Part shown: positions 36,301 through 47,450 of the stretch, piece after piece
Layout of the letters: each line of letters starts with the position of its first letter
Position numbering within the stretch: the first letter of the stretch is position 1
Origin: Caenorhabditis elegans
Taxonomy: Eukaryota; Nematoda; Chromadorea; Rhabditida; Rhabditidae
Assembly: GCF_000002985.6 (NCBI RefSeq)
Contig: NC_003284.9
Span: 434,001-498,000 of the forward strand
Length of the DNA: 64,000 bases
Direction of reading: 5' to 3'
Program-made: the position numbers and the translations under genes
The notes under the pieces: model-generated
What the model saw: the letters and a program-made list of their open reading frames with translations, nothing else
What the model was told of the DNA's origin: nothing
Databases searched by the model: none

Positions 36301-38664
36301 TGACAAAACGATGACATTAGAATTCTGAGTGAGCTTACGTTAGGACCTGACATTTATTTTCTAACTTTTACATCCAAAAAAATTTGAAAACCTTCCAGAA
36401 TGTTTGCCTACCCCTGAACATTCTTTGAGTCATCAATAGTTGAAACAAATGGGCCCAGAAAGTAGTTTTGAAGAGCGAAAACGTGTTAAGTCTTACTGGT
36501 TGAAACCGGAACATGTTTTTCGTAATGGCTCCTGCTCAGTTTTTACTAGAGTAGCGAAATGTTACTATCAGAAGAAAATTCACAGCATTTTCCAAAAAAC
36601 AGTTCAAAACAACATATTTTTGTTTTCCTCAACAAAATTACTACTAAAATAAGAAATAACCCACCGTTTACATCAAAATCCCCATGGAGTATGAATTATG
36701 AGAAACACATCATCACTCACGATGCTTCTCAACCCCCTTCTCAATGTTCCCAGGCAGTTTCATCTTGTAGTGTTTACTTATCCGCCCTCCCCTCGTCGGT
36801 TTCTGAAGTTTTTGTTGTTCAATTCCCACACACGCTGTTTGGTTGTGTTCGCATACATTTTTCACAAACATATTGAATTAGATACTTTGTAGCTTGAAAT
36901 TTTAAATTTTAAGGTTCAAGAATATGTTGACTGATTGAGCATGTACTATGCGAGATCGAGTTATAGCCATTCAAAAACAGTTCTAAATTTCTAATTTAAA
37001 TCAATATAAAGCATTAAAATGTGATGTAGGGTCTGTAGGTCTTTTTTCCTTTTAATGTGAGAATACTTCAGGAAAATTTATTAATGTTTTCTTAGCTTTT
37101 TAATGATTATTTCAAAAAATAAAGAGGGTCGAATTATTTTTGAATTCACGCGCTGACGTCACTGACGTCATTTTTATTTTAAAAGTTTTTCGTTTTACGG
37201 CCAAACAAGTTGGTTTTTCTTTATTTTTTCTTTGTTTTATATTTTCAAACATAATTTGTCAATTTTTCAGATACTTTTCCGTCAAGAAAACTTGATGTTT
37301 GCAAATAAACTTACCAAAACTACGAAATTGGCCAAAAAATCGATTATTCAAAGTTTAAAATTACAATCAATGAAAAACTGAAAATAGATATATTAATATA
37401 GCCAGAAAACACGAAAATGACAAAAATGACTCAGTACTTGAAAAAACGCAGTTAAAAATAGTTTTCACTAAAGAATGAAAAATTAAAGAATTCTACATTT
37501 AAAGGAATTCTGAATTTATCATGTACATTTTTTTAATGATTCTGTCAGTACTTTTATCCAATTGTTTTTCAAATATTCTTACACTTTCACGGCGGCGTTA
37601 ATACTCTGAAACTGGGGTAGTTTATTAAACTTACTATACCAAAAATTGGTTTGGTCAATTTTCTTAATGAAAATGACCTTGAAAATTGAATTTTTCTGAA
37701 TATGAATTGAATTTTGTGTTAATAAAACTATATCCGGCGTTTCTAACAATAAACAAAGGTATATATTTGCAACAGGCAATTTTGCCAATTTATCGAAAAT
37801 TTTTATTTTCAGCAAACTTCCGATTTTTTGCCGGATATCAGATTTGCATTGTTTAGAGGGATTTTTCATAAGGCGGTTACACTTAAAACTGTGCCTTTTT
37901 GAAATTATTTTTCCCGTTTCTTCAGATATTCTTATAGAATTTGCTTACTTTTCAAAATAGATGTGGGAACACTCATAAAATGTTTACAATTTTGCCGATT
38001 GAAATTGAAATTTTCAAATTTCAAAGAAAGTGTGAATTTTCGGTAAATTCGAAAAATTGGCAATTTGCCGGTTTACCGATTTGCCGGAAATTTTCAAATC
38101 CGGCAATTTGCCAATTTGCCGATTTCCCAGAAAATTGTTCGCTGCACAGCCATGTATTCCATTACAGTCACCCCAGTAAATGCTCTCAATTTATTCGTTT
38201 TTTTTCAAGATTATTTGCTCACAAACATCTAGGATTTTGCCAAAAAATACCAATGTGCTATACGTTTTTTCTAAAAATTTTATTTCAGATTAAAATTTTC
38301 CTGCTATATTCCTTCTTCTCACAAAAATATAATTTGAGAAAAAGAAAACGAGCCACAAACAAAGATGTTCAACGAAATATATCATGCATATTTAACATTG
38401 TCTCTAAGTTCTCTTCTCCCATCTGTCAATGTTGTCTACACCCGTTCTTAACTAATTGGGACATTTGGACCAACATGTAATTTGTTTCTGGAAAGGAAAC
38501 ACAGTTTTCTGGCAATTTTTTCAAACTTTGTTTCATTTTCTGAAGAATTAATTTTTAAAAAAATTTTGAATAACTATTTCAAATGTTTTATTTAGAAACT
38601 GGAGTGGTGGAATGTTTTTCAAAATATTCAGACAAGCTTAAATAACCAAAAACTAATATTACAA
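33326..38664. other. Gene-poor region, no supported gene
   Basis: Over five kilobases of AT-rich DNA without an exon set I can support. A C run lies near 35330 and pyrimidine-rich stretches at 35300-35560. The minus-strand frame at 34923-35192 has a locally plausible composition but starts at a non-ATG codon and has no paired splice sites. A hAT-like fragment occupies about 37900-38130. Confidence 0.4.
37900..38130. repeat. Fragment of the GGCAAATTGCCGG hAT-like family
   Basis: It shares the block AAAATAGATGTGGGAACA...TTACAATTTTGCCGATT and runs of CCGGCAATTTGCCAATTTGC with the elements at 46349-46808 and 63705-63944. The termini are not clear. Confidence 0.6.
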
Positions 38665-39111
38665 CTGGAGTGACGCCAGTGGAAATTGTTAAAAACTACT
38701 CCTAATGACCGAATATCGATGCCGAAATAACCCAATATCATAATAAAACTTTTAAAAAAATTTTTGAAATGTTTTTATTCACCGTCAAAAAGTGACAATT
38801 ACTCAGTTTTTGCCACTCATAATTTTGGAAGTCGACAAAAAAAAAAAGGTTTTCCTGCATTATTTTATACTGTAGTTTTGTTTAAATTATTCATATTTAA
38901 ACATTGTAGAAGTCAAAACAGGCGAAACTGCTCTAGATTATCTCAAAAGCTTATATTTTTCAAAATTTTGGCAATTTGTCAAAACTTCGACAGGAAATTT
39001 TGAAAAGTCTAAAATTTAAATTTTTCGAGTGTTTTATTATGATATTCGATCATTTTGGATTATAATAAGTGTATGTAGACGAAATCCCCACTGGCTCTAC
39101 TCCACCTTTAA
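38665..39111. repeat. Copy of the GGTGGAGTAGCGCC MITE family
   Basis: The left end CTGGAGTGACGCCAGTGG and the right end CACTGGCTCTACTCCACC are both present, with a short internal duplication of the CCGAATATC landmark near 38708 and 38731. Confidence 0.8.
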
Positions 39112-40577
39112 GAGCAATTTAAAAACTTTTTTTATGGAAATTCAAAAAGTCTAACAACAATTTTATCATTATTATTATTCAAATATCTCCTTTTTGCACT
39201 TTTTTTGCAAAATTTGAAACCGCATTTAGTTATTTTTTTTAAATATATTTTAAAAAAATTATGTTTACCGGCTAGAGAACTGCAACATCTAACATCAATT
39301 AATAATATTAAAAAAATGCTAAACATTCACAAGACAACAAACAATTTTCATTTCAATTGACAAAATTATTCGAATAAAACAACAAAATACGATTAATTCC
39401 GAGGAAAGAAATCCAAAACAAACGTAATTATTACTCTTTGTATAATTGTTGGCTGTCTTGTTATTTCCTTCCCTGACGACTGAAAACAATAGACTAAAGC
39501 TGTTAGAAAGCTCAGCGAGCAGGTGTCTATGTAACTTCTTTTTTGCTAGTTGAACACCTCATAATCGTAAAAGTTTATTTTAATTGTCGATTAGTGGTTT
39601 AACGGTTTGAAACAGACGCTAGGATGCGTCCATTTTCATTGCGAAAACCAATAAATCGGTTCAATTTTCGACTAGATCTCATCAGTATACACTTTCTAAA
39701 ACAAAGTTTTTGTACAGAATGAAAGTTTGCTATATTCCAGTACTACTTTCAATTATCATGTTTTAGTTTTATTTTTTAAATGTAGATTTAACTTGACTAC
39801 TTTGCTTGTTAGATTTCTTCAAGTGTAGTTTTTAGTCTTTAACCAGTCCAAGTGCTTTTGAATTGAACAAAATTGCTCAACTGTTTCAAGCTGAAGTGCT
39901 CAAAATGCACTCTACCAAAAGAACGATTGTAGGTTTCTTGGTTGTGTCAAAAACATTTTAATCAACTAAAACGAGACGCCTTTCCATTTTCTTTTGTGAG
40001 AAAGCGTCCAGCTTCCCCCCCAATTCTTGCCAATTTTTGACTGTGCTCTCCCGCTGCGAAGGAGACGAAGAAGTCATTTATTGCCCCCGGTCATAGTGAT
40101 GACCTCTCTCGCATTCATTGTTTTACCCTACAACTTTTGATGTCGTCTCATTTTCTTCTTGTTTCTACGCGCACTACCATGTGGGGTTAATTGAAACATG
40201 ATATTTTGGTATTTTTATATTGACTACAGCTGGGGCTGCAAACTTTTGTTAATTCGGGACGTTTTCGAAAAATTTTTGAACTTTGTCTCAGGCTTCTTTG
40301 CCTAAAATTCCAAGAAGAATGTTTGTGGACAAATAAACCGTTTCAAAACCTCTAACGCATCAGGTAAAACTAGTTTTTGGGGAATGAAAATCTTGTAAAA
40401 AAACGAGTGAAAAATATCATTGAACCATGTATATTTCAAATCCAAAATTTATGTAATAGGAGTTCCGTAATGTTTTGTTCTAATTTTTTGCTTATCGTGA
40501 AAATATATAATAGTTTTAGAAATTTAAAAAATTTTGGGTTTACAAAATATTTTTTTGATAAAATTAAAGAAATTTCT
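39112..40577. other. Intergenic, no gene seen
   Basis: AT-rich DNA without coding support. The open frames on both strands are short and lack splice context. Confidence 0.4.
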
Positions 40578-41023
40578 TTTAAAGGTGCAGTAGCGCCAGT
40601 GAGGAAACTGCTAAAAACTACTCCTAGTGTGCCAAAATGACCGAATATCAAGATAAAACGTTTCAAAAAAAAGTGAAAATTTTTAATTTACTGTCAAAAA
40701 GTGACAATTGCTCAGTTTTTGCCACTCATCATTTTGGAAGTCGATTCTTTTTTGGAAGTGGGGGTCGGACCATGCGACATGACTTATATTTCCTGATAAG
40801 CTCATATTTTACAAAGTTTTAAAAATTTGCAAAAACTTTGACATTAACTTATGAAAAATCAAAATTTTTTTTGGAATGGCCTATGATTATCTGTCGTTTT
40901 GGATCATAATAAGTGTATTTGGTACGTGTGTATTAGAAAAACGCTAAATATGAGAAAAAATTAATTTAACTCAGCTCATTTTTATTTTAAATCAAAATTT
41001 CCACTGGCGCTATTCCGCCTTAA
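40578..41023. repeat. Copy of the GGTGGAGTAGCGCC MITE family
   Basis: The left end TTTTAAAGGTGCAGTAGCGCC and the right end CCACTGGCGCTATTCCGCC are preserved. The centre is shortened and the right arm carries an AT-rich insertion near 40930-40990. Confidence 0.8.
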
Positions 41024-42248
41024 TTGTTCAAGATATGACAAATCCGTTTTAAAGCAAGTTGCAGCAATTCAAAACTCTGAGAATGTGCTAGATAATTCAA
41101 TAAAGATATTGATTTTTGTAAATTTAAATAAATTTAAATTAACACTAAAAATAGTGTTAATCCAATTTTTCATTTGAAAAAAATCTTGAAAAAAGTCAAT
41201 AATTTTTTAAAATTTTATCATGCGCATTTGTCTCTTCAAATTTGTGGCTGAGAGATGATTGAAACACAAAAAAACGAGAGGGAGAGGAATCACAAAAGAA
41301 CGTCCTTTTGTCTCAAAATTTGATACCAAGTTCCCGTTTCGCTTATAATTCTTTTTCTCTCAATCTCCCAGTAAATTTTTGTTCGAAACCGAAAAAAAAG
41401 AACTTTGATTCAAAATTTAAAATTAAATTTTCACGTTTTCTGAACCCAAGTTAACCTATTTGAAAAAAAAAAAAAACGTTTGAACATCGTTAGTGTGGCT
41501 TTTGGTTTCTTAAATTCAATTATTCAATTTTGTGGGAAACAGCAAAAAGAAAAAAAACACATCAAAATGTTTGTTGAATCCAAGACAATGCATCAATTAA
41601 AACAAATTTGCTGTGAATGGATTTGAGATTTTCTTTCTTTTTTTCAATTTTGTTTTTTTTCCGCTGCCTGGGTCAGGTGACGTTTTTGTTGATAATCTGA
41701 ATTGATAAAACATTTCAGTTTATTTTTTATTTTTTAAATTTTACCTTTTAACTTACGCTTGCTTGTGTACCTATTACTTATCATTTTCAGAAAATTTTTT
41801 GGCATGATATTCGGCCATTTTAACACCATAGGAGTAGTTTTAACTGGCGATACTTAATTTTTTAAAAACTGGAAAATTGAATAAGCTCCCTTATTTCAAA
41901 ATTTTATCATGGTTGGTTAAAGTAAATGGCACTTTTTCAAAGCCCTGATTGATTAATATAACCTCATCTGAATTTTTCATCTCTCTTGTGACCGGAAAAA
42001 AGAGACCGCTGACAAAAGGCCTAGCAAATCTCTTCTACCGTGCATAATTGACATTCTCTATATAATTATGGCCAAACAAAAGTTTTGTTGTGTTGGCTGT
42101 TTTTTTTTTCATCTTCCCCCATTTCCGGACTTTTTCATACATCTTTTTTTTTACTACTTTCTTGTATAACGTTATCATTTTCAATCAATTGTGAAATACC
42201 GAAACTAAAAGAAACAATTCAGTCATTTTCAATACAATTGTTTAAGTT

Positions 42249-42291
<43 letters not shown>

Positions 42292-42560
42292 TTTTGTAAA
42301 GTGAAAAAAAAAAATCAAAAAGTTTAAAATTTCCAAATATTTTATACCATTTTTTTGTAAATATTTCATGTTGTTCATTTACTTGCTCCATTATCTGATT
42401 TATTTTCAAGTTTCAATTTTTTATTGGTTACCCACTAAACATCCGGAATCCTATTTCACACTTGAAAAGCTTTCCAACTTTTTATCTAAAACAACTTCCG
42501 GAGTTCCGTCTCCCTGGCCCAGCTTTCGTTTTTTTTTCTCATTCTTTGACCTTAGCCAGC
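41024..42560. other. Intergenic upstream of the His-rich secreted gene
   Basis: No exons are supported. A right-end fragment of the common MITE lies at 41795-41865 (GGCATGATATTCGGCCATTT). A perfect (TA)n microsatellite occupies about 42250-42283. Confidence 0.45.
42250..42283. repeat. (TA)n microsatellite
   Basis: About 17 uninterrupted TA dinucleotides. It lies 300 bp upstream of the His-rich secreted-protein gene. Confidence 0.9.
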
Positions 42561-42581
42561 ATGAACTCCAACTCTTTTCAG

Positions 42582-44011
42582 ATGGATTGTGCTGCAATTT
42601 GTTTGCTCACTACTGCCGTTCAATTTATTCCACTTTCATCAACCATAAACTGCACGTATTGCGTGGAAGCTAGATCGACGTACGAGCATTGCTTCAAGGA
42701 TGTTATAGAATGTGCATATCGGGATCCAAGCTCTTTAATTATTTGTTTGAATGTGTATGAAAAGAATGGGTTAGTGATAGAGAATTGTCAACGTATAATC
42801 ATCTAAAATATTTTGAAATGTTTTCATAAAACTTTCAATGCTACGGAGATATGCTTACCTAATTGCATATCTCTAAAATTATGAATATGTATGCGTGTTA
42901 ATCAACGATGTTCTACGATTTGAAATTTTCAGTGGAGACCCCGCCATAATTCAACACACAATTCGATGTATATCCTACCAAGACTACTACGTTCCAGACC
43001 ATTCAATAAGACAGGTTGGTCTTATACAATTTTTTTTTCTATCTGTCTTTAATTGATTTCACTTAAACCATTTAACATGTTTCTTCAAAATCAATTTGAT
43101 GTCAGGTCAGCGCCGGCGGCTCGTGTGCATTCGAGCACATTCAAAAGTGTGAATGTGATGTGTGCCGATCACCAACTACATCCACAAGCACCACTACGAC
43201 AACCACTCAAATCACCCCATCCATGCATAGAAAGTGAGTGGTACTATCAAACAAGTATAGAAAAAAAATAGAAATAGGCTGGAATTTTGCTGAAATTGTT
43301 TGGTTTTTTTATATGCAGCAGGGATGTTTCAGAACATTCCAATTTTCAGTTTGTGAGAGAGTATTGTCTTGAAAATTGTTATATAAGCTGAAAGGAAATA
43401 GCCATGAAAACAATAATTTTTGAAATCGCCTGTGCACACAGTTCAAAAAATTGCGGCGATCTGATGGGAGTCCCCAGGCTACAATTATTTTTCCACCAAC
43501 CAACCGCAGAAAGTTTTGGAACATTATTGTGTTGTGCACGACTGTATTTGTATCGCAGGACTTTTGGCAGGAAAAAACACTTGTACAATTTTGATTATGC
43601 GGCGGTCGTCCAGTAGATTACCAAAAACAGTAACTTGAATAAACAAAGTTCGTGTGTTCAACAAATCTAATGGAAAGAGGATACAAAAAGTGGCCACCGT
43701 TCATGTTTTTTTGTGATGTGATCCACTCATTTAAACTTGTATTTGTATTTCTATTCAAAATATAGAAAACAGTAGTTACTGGAAGTTTGTGAAAAAAACC
43801 TATAATTTGAAAAATGTATTACAGAAAGCATCATCATCATCACCATCACAAGGAGAACTCCAGTCACTATCACAAACATGATCAGCTGGTATTTCCAAAC
43901 AACACATTCGCCCAGCAGTACCGGGATAGTGGATATTATCTGAAATCTGCAACATCGAGCTTTTCTCTAATGATTATTACGGCTTTCGCCACTATTGTTC
44001 TTATTCTGTAA
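42582..44011 (+). CDS. Secreted Cys-rich, His-tract, probably GPI-anchored protein, 194 aa
   Basis: Exons 42582-42769, 42933-43014, 43106-43233 and 43825-44011, with matching phases and good splice signals. The start is ATG 42582, directly after a TTTTCAG acceptor, which suggests trans-splicing; an in-frame ATG also exists at 42561. Residues 1-24 form a signal peptide (MDCAAICLLTTAVQF). The mature part has about ten cysteines, including CTYC at its start and CECDVC near residue 110, in a spacing that recalls Ly-6/three-finger type domains. Then come a Thr-rich linker (TSTSTTTTTT), a seven-His run followed by more His (HYHKHD), and a C-terminal hydrophobic segment (FSLMIITAFATIVLIL) ending the protein, typical of a GPI-attachment signal. 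Likely a cell-surface protein with possible metal binding; the function is unknown. Ly-6 assignment is tentative. Confidence 0.75.
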
Positions 44012-44493
44012 AACCGGAAAGTCACTCACTTTATTCAAAGTTCGGCCTATTGTAACATTGAGTCTATTTCTCCTCGTTTAATTTTTTCGAATATTATTAC
44101 TCTATTCTTATTTTTGTTTTTTATCCTCTACCCCTTCACCAATATAACACGATCCCTCTGTTCGACAATGTTTCTCTTCATCGAACCGTGACAATTTTGC
44201 ATTCACTACTCGGGTACACACTTTTTTTACACACTTTTTTTTGACTATTTCACATTGTATAATTCTGTTGAAATAAGTGTTCAAGTAAATAGTAAACGAT
44301 GAAGTTTAAATTAAGTTTTATTTAGTTAACAACCTGAAACACTTCGATTTTTTTAATGCAAATTATGATGATTTAGGTTTATTACCAGCAGTTAGAATTT
44401 TTACATAATTTGCAAAACGTACTAGGTGCCAAAATTGAAAATTCAAATAGTATGTTTTTTTCTAAAAATTCTCTAAGAAATATTTCAGAGTTC

Positions 44494-44738
44494 ATTTGTA
44501 TCAGGGATAGGCGGTAATTGCCGCTCGGCAAACTTTTTGTCGACAAATTCGTCAATTTACAAATTAAATTGCTGGTTTCCCGACTTGCCGGTTTTTTTTC
44601 AATTCCGGCAAATTGCCGGTTGGATGATTTGCAGGAGTATTTCAATTCCGGCAAATTACCGGTTTGCCAGTTTACCGGATATTTTCGATTCCGGCACTTT
44701 GCTGGAAAAATCGTTTGCCGCCCAACCCTGATTTGTAT
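44494..44738. mobile_element. hAT-like MITE with 8-bp target duplication
   Basis: The element 44502-44730 (229 bp) has ends CAGGGATAGGCGG and CCGCCCAACCCTG. Both sides are flanked by the identical octamer ATTTGTAT. The interior is built of GGCAAATTGCCGG-like motifs. The CAGGG...CCCTG ends plus an 8-bp duplication are the hAT signature. Confidence 0.88.
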
Positions 44739-44973
44739 CACAGACAAATTTTAAGCAAAGCAAAGCAATCCACATTTCTCAAAAATATGGAAAGACGAAA
44801 CAATTTATAGTTCATAAAACGAATAGAAAAGGGAAGAAACAGCTCGTTTGCATATGAAAACACTATATCGAACTGACAAAATATCATCTATGGGAAAACG
44901 CATCATATTTTTGTTCTTCTCTGATTGAAAGATACCAGCTATATTCCAATTGATCTTTTTCTTTCGTTTAACA

Positions 44974-46063
44974 ATGAGCTCAGCGACTGAAGTGGAACTG
45001 AATCAAGATAAACCGGTAAACGAATTGGATTTGAAGATTGTTATAAAAAAGGCAGAACTGATTGGATCGTACATGCACCCAGCGATGAAAAGTTAGGCAT
45101 TCAAACACGTTCCGGGATATAGATAAGACTGGTATTACAGGAATGAAACATTTCTACTATTATAATGGAAGAGAATTCTGTCACGCACTTCAGAGATTCT
45201 ACGAGTGGAAATATCCTGACTTTAACTGTAAGTTACAGCTGAATTTAATTTTTTCTTAATATAATACTAGCAGTCTTTAGTACTATATTATCAAGCACAA
45301 CTTCACGAAAAACATCTTGTAATAATATTTGCAATGGCAAAAGATAGTGTGAACTAGGCCCAATAATGTTTTGTAAGCCAGTTCTCAATGTTTTCTGTTA
45401 GAAGTGTCACACATGAATGAGTCTCGCCACGAAAACTGTAAAATGGTGCATTCGAATTTTTCAGAAATTCTGAAAACTCAACACTTACGGATTTTTCCAA
45501 AATTACAGAAATTCAAATATTACGAATTTTTCAAAAACTCCGAGAATTCATAATTTTCAAAAAAAAAACATTACTTAATTTTTTGAATGATTTTCTCTTT
45601 TTTTTTGGAAATTTTCTCAAGTTTTCGTGACGTTTTATTTCAAAATTTGCTCGTTTGGGTCTATTCGTTTAAAATTTCCAGATCCGTTACTCCTCCTATA
45701 AAAAGTAATGTGGGCCTGTCCAAACGTTTAAATTTTTTACAAACACCCATTGTGTGTTTAGGTTTTTCCTGTGTACCACTACAAATAAAGCACAAACTTT
45801 CAGTTATAATAATGGTCACCCGCAAGTTCATTCAAACTCGTGTTCAAGAAATCTTCAACAACCGAAACAAGTGTCGAGTACTCCATATGTACCGAAATGC
45901 CATTCAATGCTTCAACCTTTTTTTCTGCAGAGATTTTTTTGCGATTCTGCGCTACCAGGAAGACTTTTTCAAGTTTGAAAGACTCGAAAGCTTTCTCAGC
46001 TACGTCTATGATCCTTATGTCGATTCTTTGAGAGACGTCTCATCAAAAGCGTTTTTGGTGTAG
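44974..46063 (+). CDS. Unrecognised 154-aa protein
   Basis: Exons 44974-45091, 45141-45227 and 45804-46063 (TAG). Intron 1 is 49 nt, typical of C. elegans, and phases 1, 1 agree. The protein starts MSSATEVELNQDKPVNELDL, has an aromatic segment in the middle (MKHFYYYNGREFCHALQRFY), then a basic region (VTRKFIQTRVQEIFNNRNK) and a C-terminal part with RDFFAILRYQEDFFKFERL. No signal peptide or membrane span is seen, so it is probably intracellular. Codon usage in exon 3 is strongly of the preferred C. elegans type in this frame (GTC ACC CGC AAG TTC), which settles the choice among three frames that are open there. I recognise no family. Exon 3 could have an internal acceptor at 45930 (TTTCTGCAG), but no donor precedes it. 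Confidence 0.65.
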
Positions 46064-46340
46064 GAGAATAGAATTTTCAATGGTTTCATGAAATTCGGTT
46101 TTTGAACATTTTCTTTATTTATGTAGTTAATTATTATTTCTTGTATCTAATTTTTTTGATGTTTTATTAAATCCACTTTAACAAATTTAGAAAACATTAT
46201 TTTCGTGGTATAATCGGAAGTTTTTATTTTGATTCAAACTTGACACCCAGTCCAAATATTTAGACAAAAAACTTTCAAATGTCCTAAATTTTATCAAACA
46301 GCTAGAACACGCATTTTTTTCACCAACAAGCATTATTTAT

Positions 46341-46816
46341 GTCCAGATCAGGGGTGGGCGTCAATTTCCGTTTGGCAATTTTTTTGCGGCAAATCACCAA
46401 ATTGCCGGTTTGCTGATTTGCCGGATGTTTTTAATTCCGGCAACTTGCCAGTTTGCCGACTTGCCGTGAAATTTCATTTTCGGCAACATGCCGATTTGCC
46501 AATTTGGCGGAAATTTTTATTTTCGGCAGACTGCTGATTTGCCGGAAATGTCTAGGGGGATTTTTTTATAAGACACTGTGCCTTTCTGTGAATTTTTTAA
46601 CGTCTTTTCTCAATTTTTCATAAATTTTTTTACTTTTCAAAATAGATGTGGAAACATTTATAGGATGCCTACAATGTTGTCGATTAAAATTGAAATTCCG
46701 AAATTCCAAAAAAAAAAAAGTGCAAAACCGCAATTTGCCGGAAATTTCAATTCTCGAAGTTTGACGATTTGCTGATTTACCGGAAAAATTGTTTGCCGCC
46801 CACCCTTGGTCCAGAT
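46341..46816. mobile_element. hAT-like MITE with 8-bp target duplication
   Basis: The element 46349-46808 has ends CAGGGGTGGGCG and CGCCCACCCTTG. The octamer GTCCAGAT flanks it on both sides. The interior has the GGCAAATTGCCGG motif series and a copy of the AAAATAGATGTGGAAACA block seen in two other elements. It lies between the 154-aa gene and che-2. Confidence 0.88.
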
Positions 46817-47320
46817 GAAAAGTGCAATTTCTAATTGACTCTGTCAACATTGTACAGAATAAACAGATTATTTCAAAGATTGCATTCACATTTAGGTATA
46901 CATTTTTAACTGCATCTAGCTCTCAACCTTCAGAAATAAACAGGATTTGCTCCCCAATAATGATCCGATGATCAATAGGCATTACGAGCAGTAGCTCGAA
47001 CAATGTACACCAAGTTATTTTTCAAGTACTACAGAATTTCGGGTCTTAAGCGGAACCGAGTAATCGTAGAAATCTCCCGAACAGTGGCGTATGCCTAGTA
47101 CCGTCAAATGTAATTTAGATAAAAAGCAACAAAAAAATTCTCAGTTTTGTCTTCCATGTCTGTTTCAATTTTTTCTTTATTGAAATTTTATTTAAACAGA
47201 CAAAAATTTGAATCTCCCTCATCTCACCAGATTCTTTGTTGATGTACACCTGCGGTGGTACTCTACTATTAGTTCCTTCTCCTCCCGTCTTGCCGCAGCT
47301 CTCTGAATTGCTGCCAGCTG

Positions 47321-47334
47321 GTTGTCATGGTGAC
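47321..47334 (+). promoter_or_regulatory. X-box, DAF-19/RFX site of che-2
   Basis: GTTGTCATGGTGAC fits the X-box consensus (RYYNYY, short spacer, RRNRAC) as a nearly perfect inverted repeat. It starts 130 bp before the ATG. X-boxes at this distance drive expression of intraflagellar-transport genes in ciliated sensory neurons through DAF-19, and I recall this motif and distance being reported for che-2. Confidence 0.9.
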
Positions 47335-47450
47335 TGCTCGCGCATGGCTCAGCTAGTGTTTGCAATACGTTTTTGGTTTTTCGTTAATGAACCCTCAGAG
47401 ATTTGGGCTAATCAATTATTTTCTACAATTCAGGCTTTCAACTTTGCAGA

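Noticed and set aside
45754..45978. Alternative frame (NNGHPQVHSNS...) over exon 3 of the 154-aa gene
   Set aside because: The splice phase from exon 2 and the codon usage both favour the other frame.
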